A stretch of DNA of 64,000 nt. Origin: Tetrahymena thermophila SB210. Its lineage: Eukaryota > Ciliophora > Oligohymenophorea > Hymenostomatida > Tetrahymenidae. A model generated the notes under the pieces. It was not told where the DNA came from. It worked only from the letters and a program-made list of their open reading frames with translations, and searched no databases. The stretch covers positions 62,001-126,000 of the forward strand of contig NW_002475926.1 of the NCBI RefSeq assembly GCF_000189635.1. Direction: 5' to 3'. Every line of letters begins with the position of its first letter. Within the stretch, counting starts at the first letter, position 1. Below, in pieces: positions 63,101 to 64,000 of this stretch. Both the position numbers and the translations under genes were made by a program.

Positions 63101-64000
63101 GACTAAGTCTTAGACATATGATAAAAATTGTTAAAAACTTTAAATCTAAACCTTTTCCCTTGAAGATGGTGTGCGTCTGTTTTCAAATGAAGACATAATT
63201 AAAATTTACATTGTTAATAATAAGTATATTGTTGTTATAATTGAAAACATGGAGAAATATTATGATGCTGCTAAAAATCAAGTGACAAAGAATGTACAAA
63301 ATCGCATGCTTTAAACAATTTCTCATGAGTTTGGAACATATTTAGGTTTTCTGTTTTCAAATCTCAATATATCTATGCAAGATTCAGAAGTACCAGAAAA
63401 AATGAAAAGTAAATTTTTATATATAAAAAATTTCTAAAAACATTTGGTAAAAAATAAATAATTTATTTATTGAATAGCTGAGTATCTTATCCCTTTTCAC
63501 CAAAATGTGATGCTAATCCATTTATTAATTCAGGATTTTAAAGACTATCAAGATATTCTAATTAACAGGTTCAAGATTAGGTTAATCAAATCAGATATAA
63601 TAAAATTATTCAAAGAATCTATAGACTTAGTAAGAATGTAAGCAGAGGATAAATAAATATAAATCAAAGAACACATTCAAAATATTTAAAGCAACATTCA
63701 CATTGACCCAATTAGATTTAAATAAATATTAATAAATCTTCTTCAAAACTCTTTGAAATTCTCAGATTAAAATACTTAAATAGATATCTACTTATAGCAT
63801 CCTTCTGATGATAATGAAAATCTACAAGTTATTGTTTAAGATTAAGGAATTGGGATGGATGAAGTAAAATAATTATTTATTATTTTTTAAATCTTAACTA
63901 AATTTATTTCAAATTTCTCTTAGGAAGAATAAAAAGCTTTGACTAGACTTTTGCAGGAAGGTGTAAGCGAAAATAAAATATCACATAAAACATCTGGATA
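60133..64000 (+). CDS. multi-pass membrane histidine kinase, 3'-truncated by window
   Basis: Exons 60133-60253, 60512-62836, 63040-63408, 63478-63863 and 63924-64000 are phase-consistent and give about 1,090 residues before the window ends. The N-terminal part has several hydrophobic helices (FIMIYCISFLILAYFYLMLF, MIYLILFIIWVTLF, LLFICNSLVVLIV). A Gln/Asn-rich cytosolic linker and a PAS-like segment (CVDFAAFKMDISGSWKI, about residue 640) follow. The H box is QTISHEFGTYLG with His911 as the predicted phospho-acceptor. The N box is QILINLLQNSLKFS and the G1 box DQGIGMDE; the final visible residues HKTSG begin the G2 region. These are the motifs of an active two-component sensor kinase; a receiver domain may follow beyond the window. 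The input domain is presumably membrane-embedded or senses through the loops. The layout parallels the degraded homologue at 4311-8780. Confidence 0.88.

Overview
The window is nuclear DNA of a ciliate, most like a Tetrahymena-type oligohymenophorean. It is very AT-rich. Genes carry many in-frame TAA and TAG codons that must be read as glutamine, and only TGA stops. Introns are short to medium (about 50-900 nt), GT...AG and AT-rich. Read with the standard code nearly every gene falls apart; read with the ciliate code, 14 long gene models emerge. For nine of them the proposed introns were checked by exon-phase arithmetic, and the exon sums are whole codons or, in the two genes cut by the window edge, the phases agree at every junction.

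Left part (1-20 kb, plus strand): a 5'-truncated uncharacterised gene; a multi-pass membrane histidine-kinase-like protein whose phospho-acceptor and ATP-binding motifs are degraded; a three-repeat MYB protein with a huge Gln/Asn-rich tail; then, alone between two ~3.5 kb gene-free stretches, an intronless small protein kinase.

Middle (23-38 kb): three minus-strand genes (a basic coiled-coil protein, a Ser/Gln-rich protein with a beta-rich C-terminal region split by a long intron carrying a tandem duplication, and an importin-alpha-like karyopherin). A giant plus-strand coiled-coil protein with Sfi1-type (centrin-binding) repeats follows, divergent from the importin gene.

Right part (38-58 kb): a symmetric block of two paralogous pairs. 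Two cation diffusion facilitator (zinc-transporter-type) genes on the minus strand bracket two tandem plus-strand genes for very large secreted or membrane proteins with beta-propeller-like repeats, cadherin-like modules, one membrane span and a conserved cytosolic region. After that come a small minus-strand ARF-like GTPase homologue with a damaged P-loop and, divergent from it and cut by the window end, a multi-pass histidine kinase with intact H, N and G1 boxes.

No rRNA, tRNA, CRISPR array, transposase or operon was seen, as expected for a protist nuclear chromosome. Genes look independently transcribed; the shared features are paralogy (kinases, transporters, membrane proteins) and divergent promoters at about 31.6-32.2, 41.0-42.4 and 59.6-60.1 kb.
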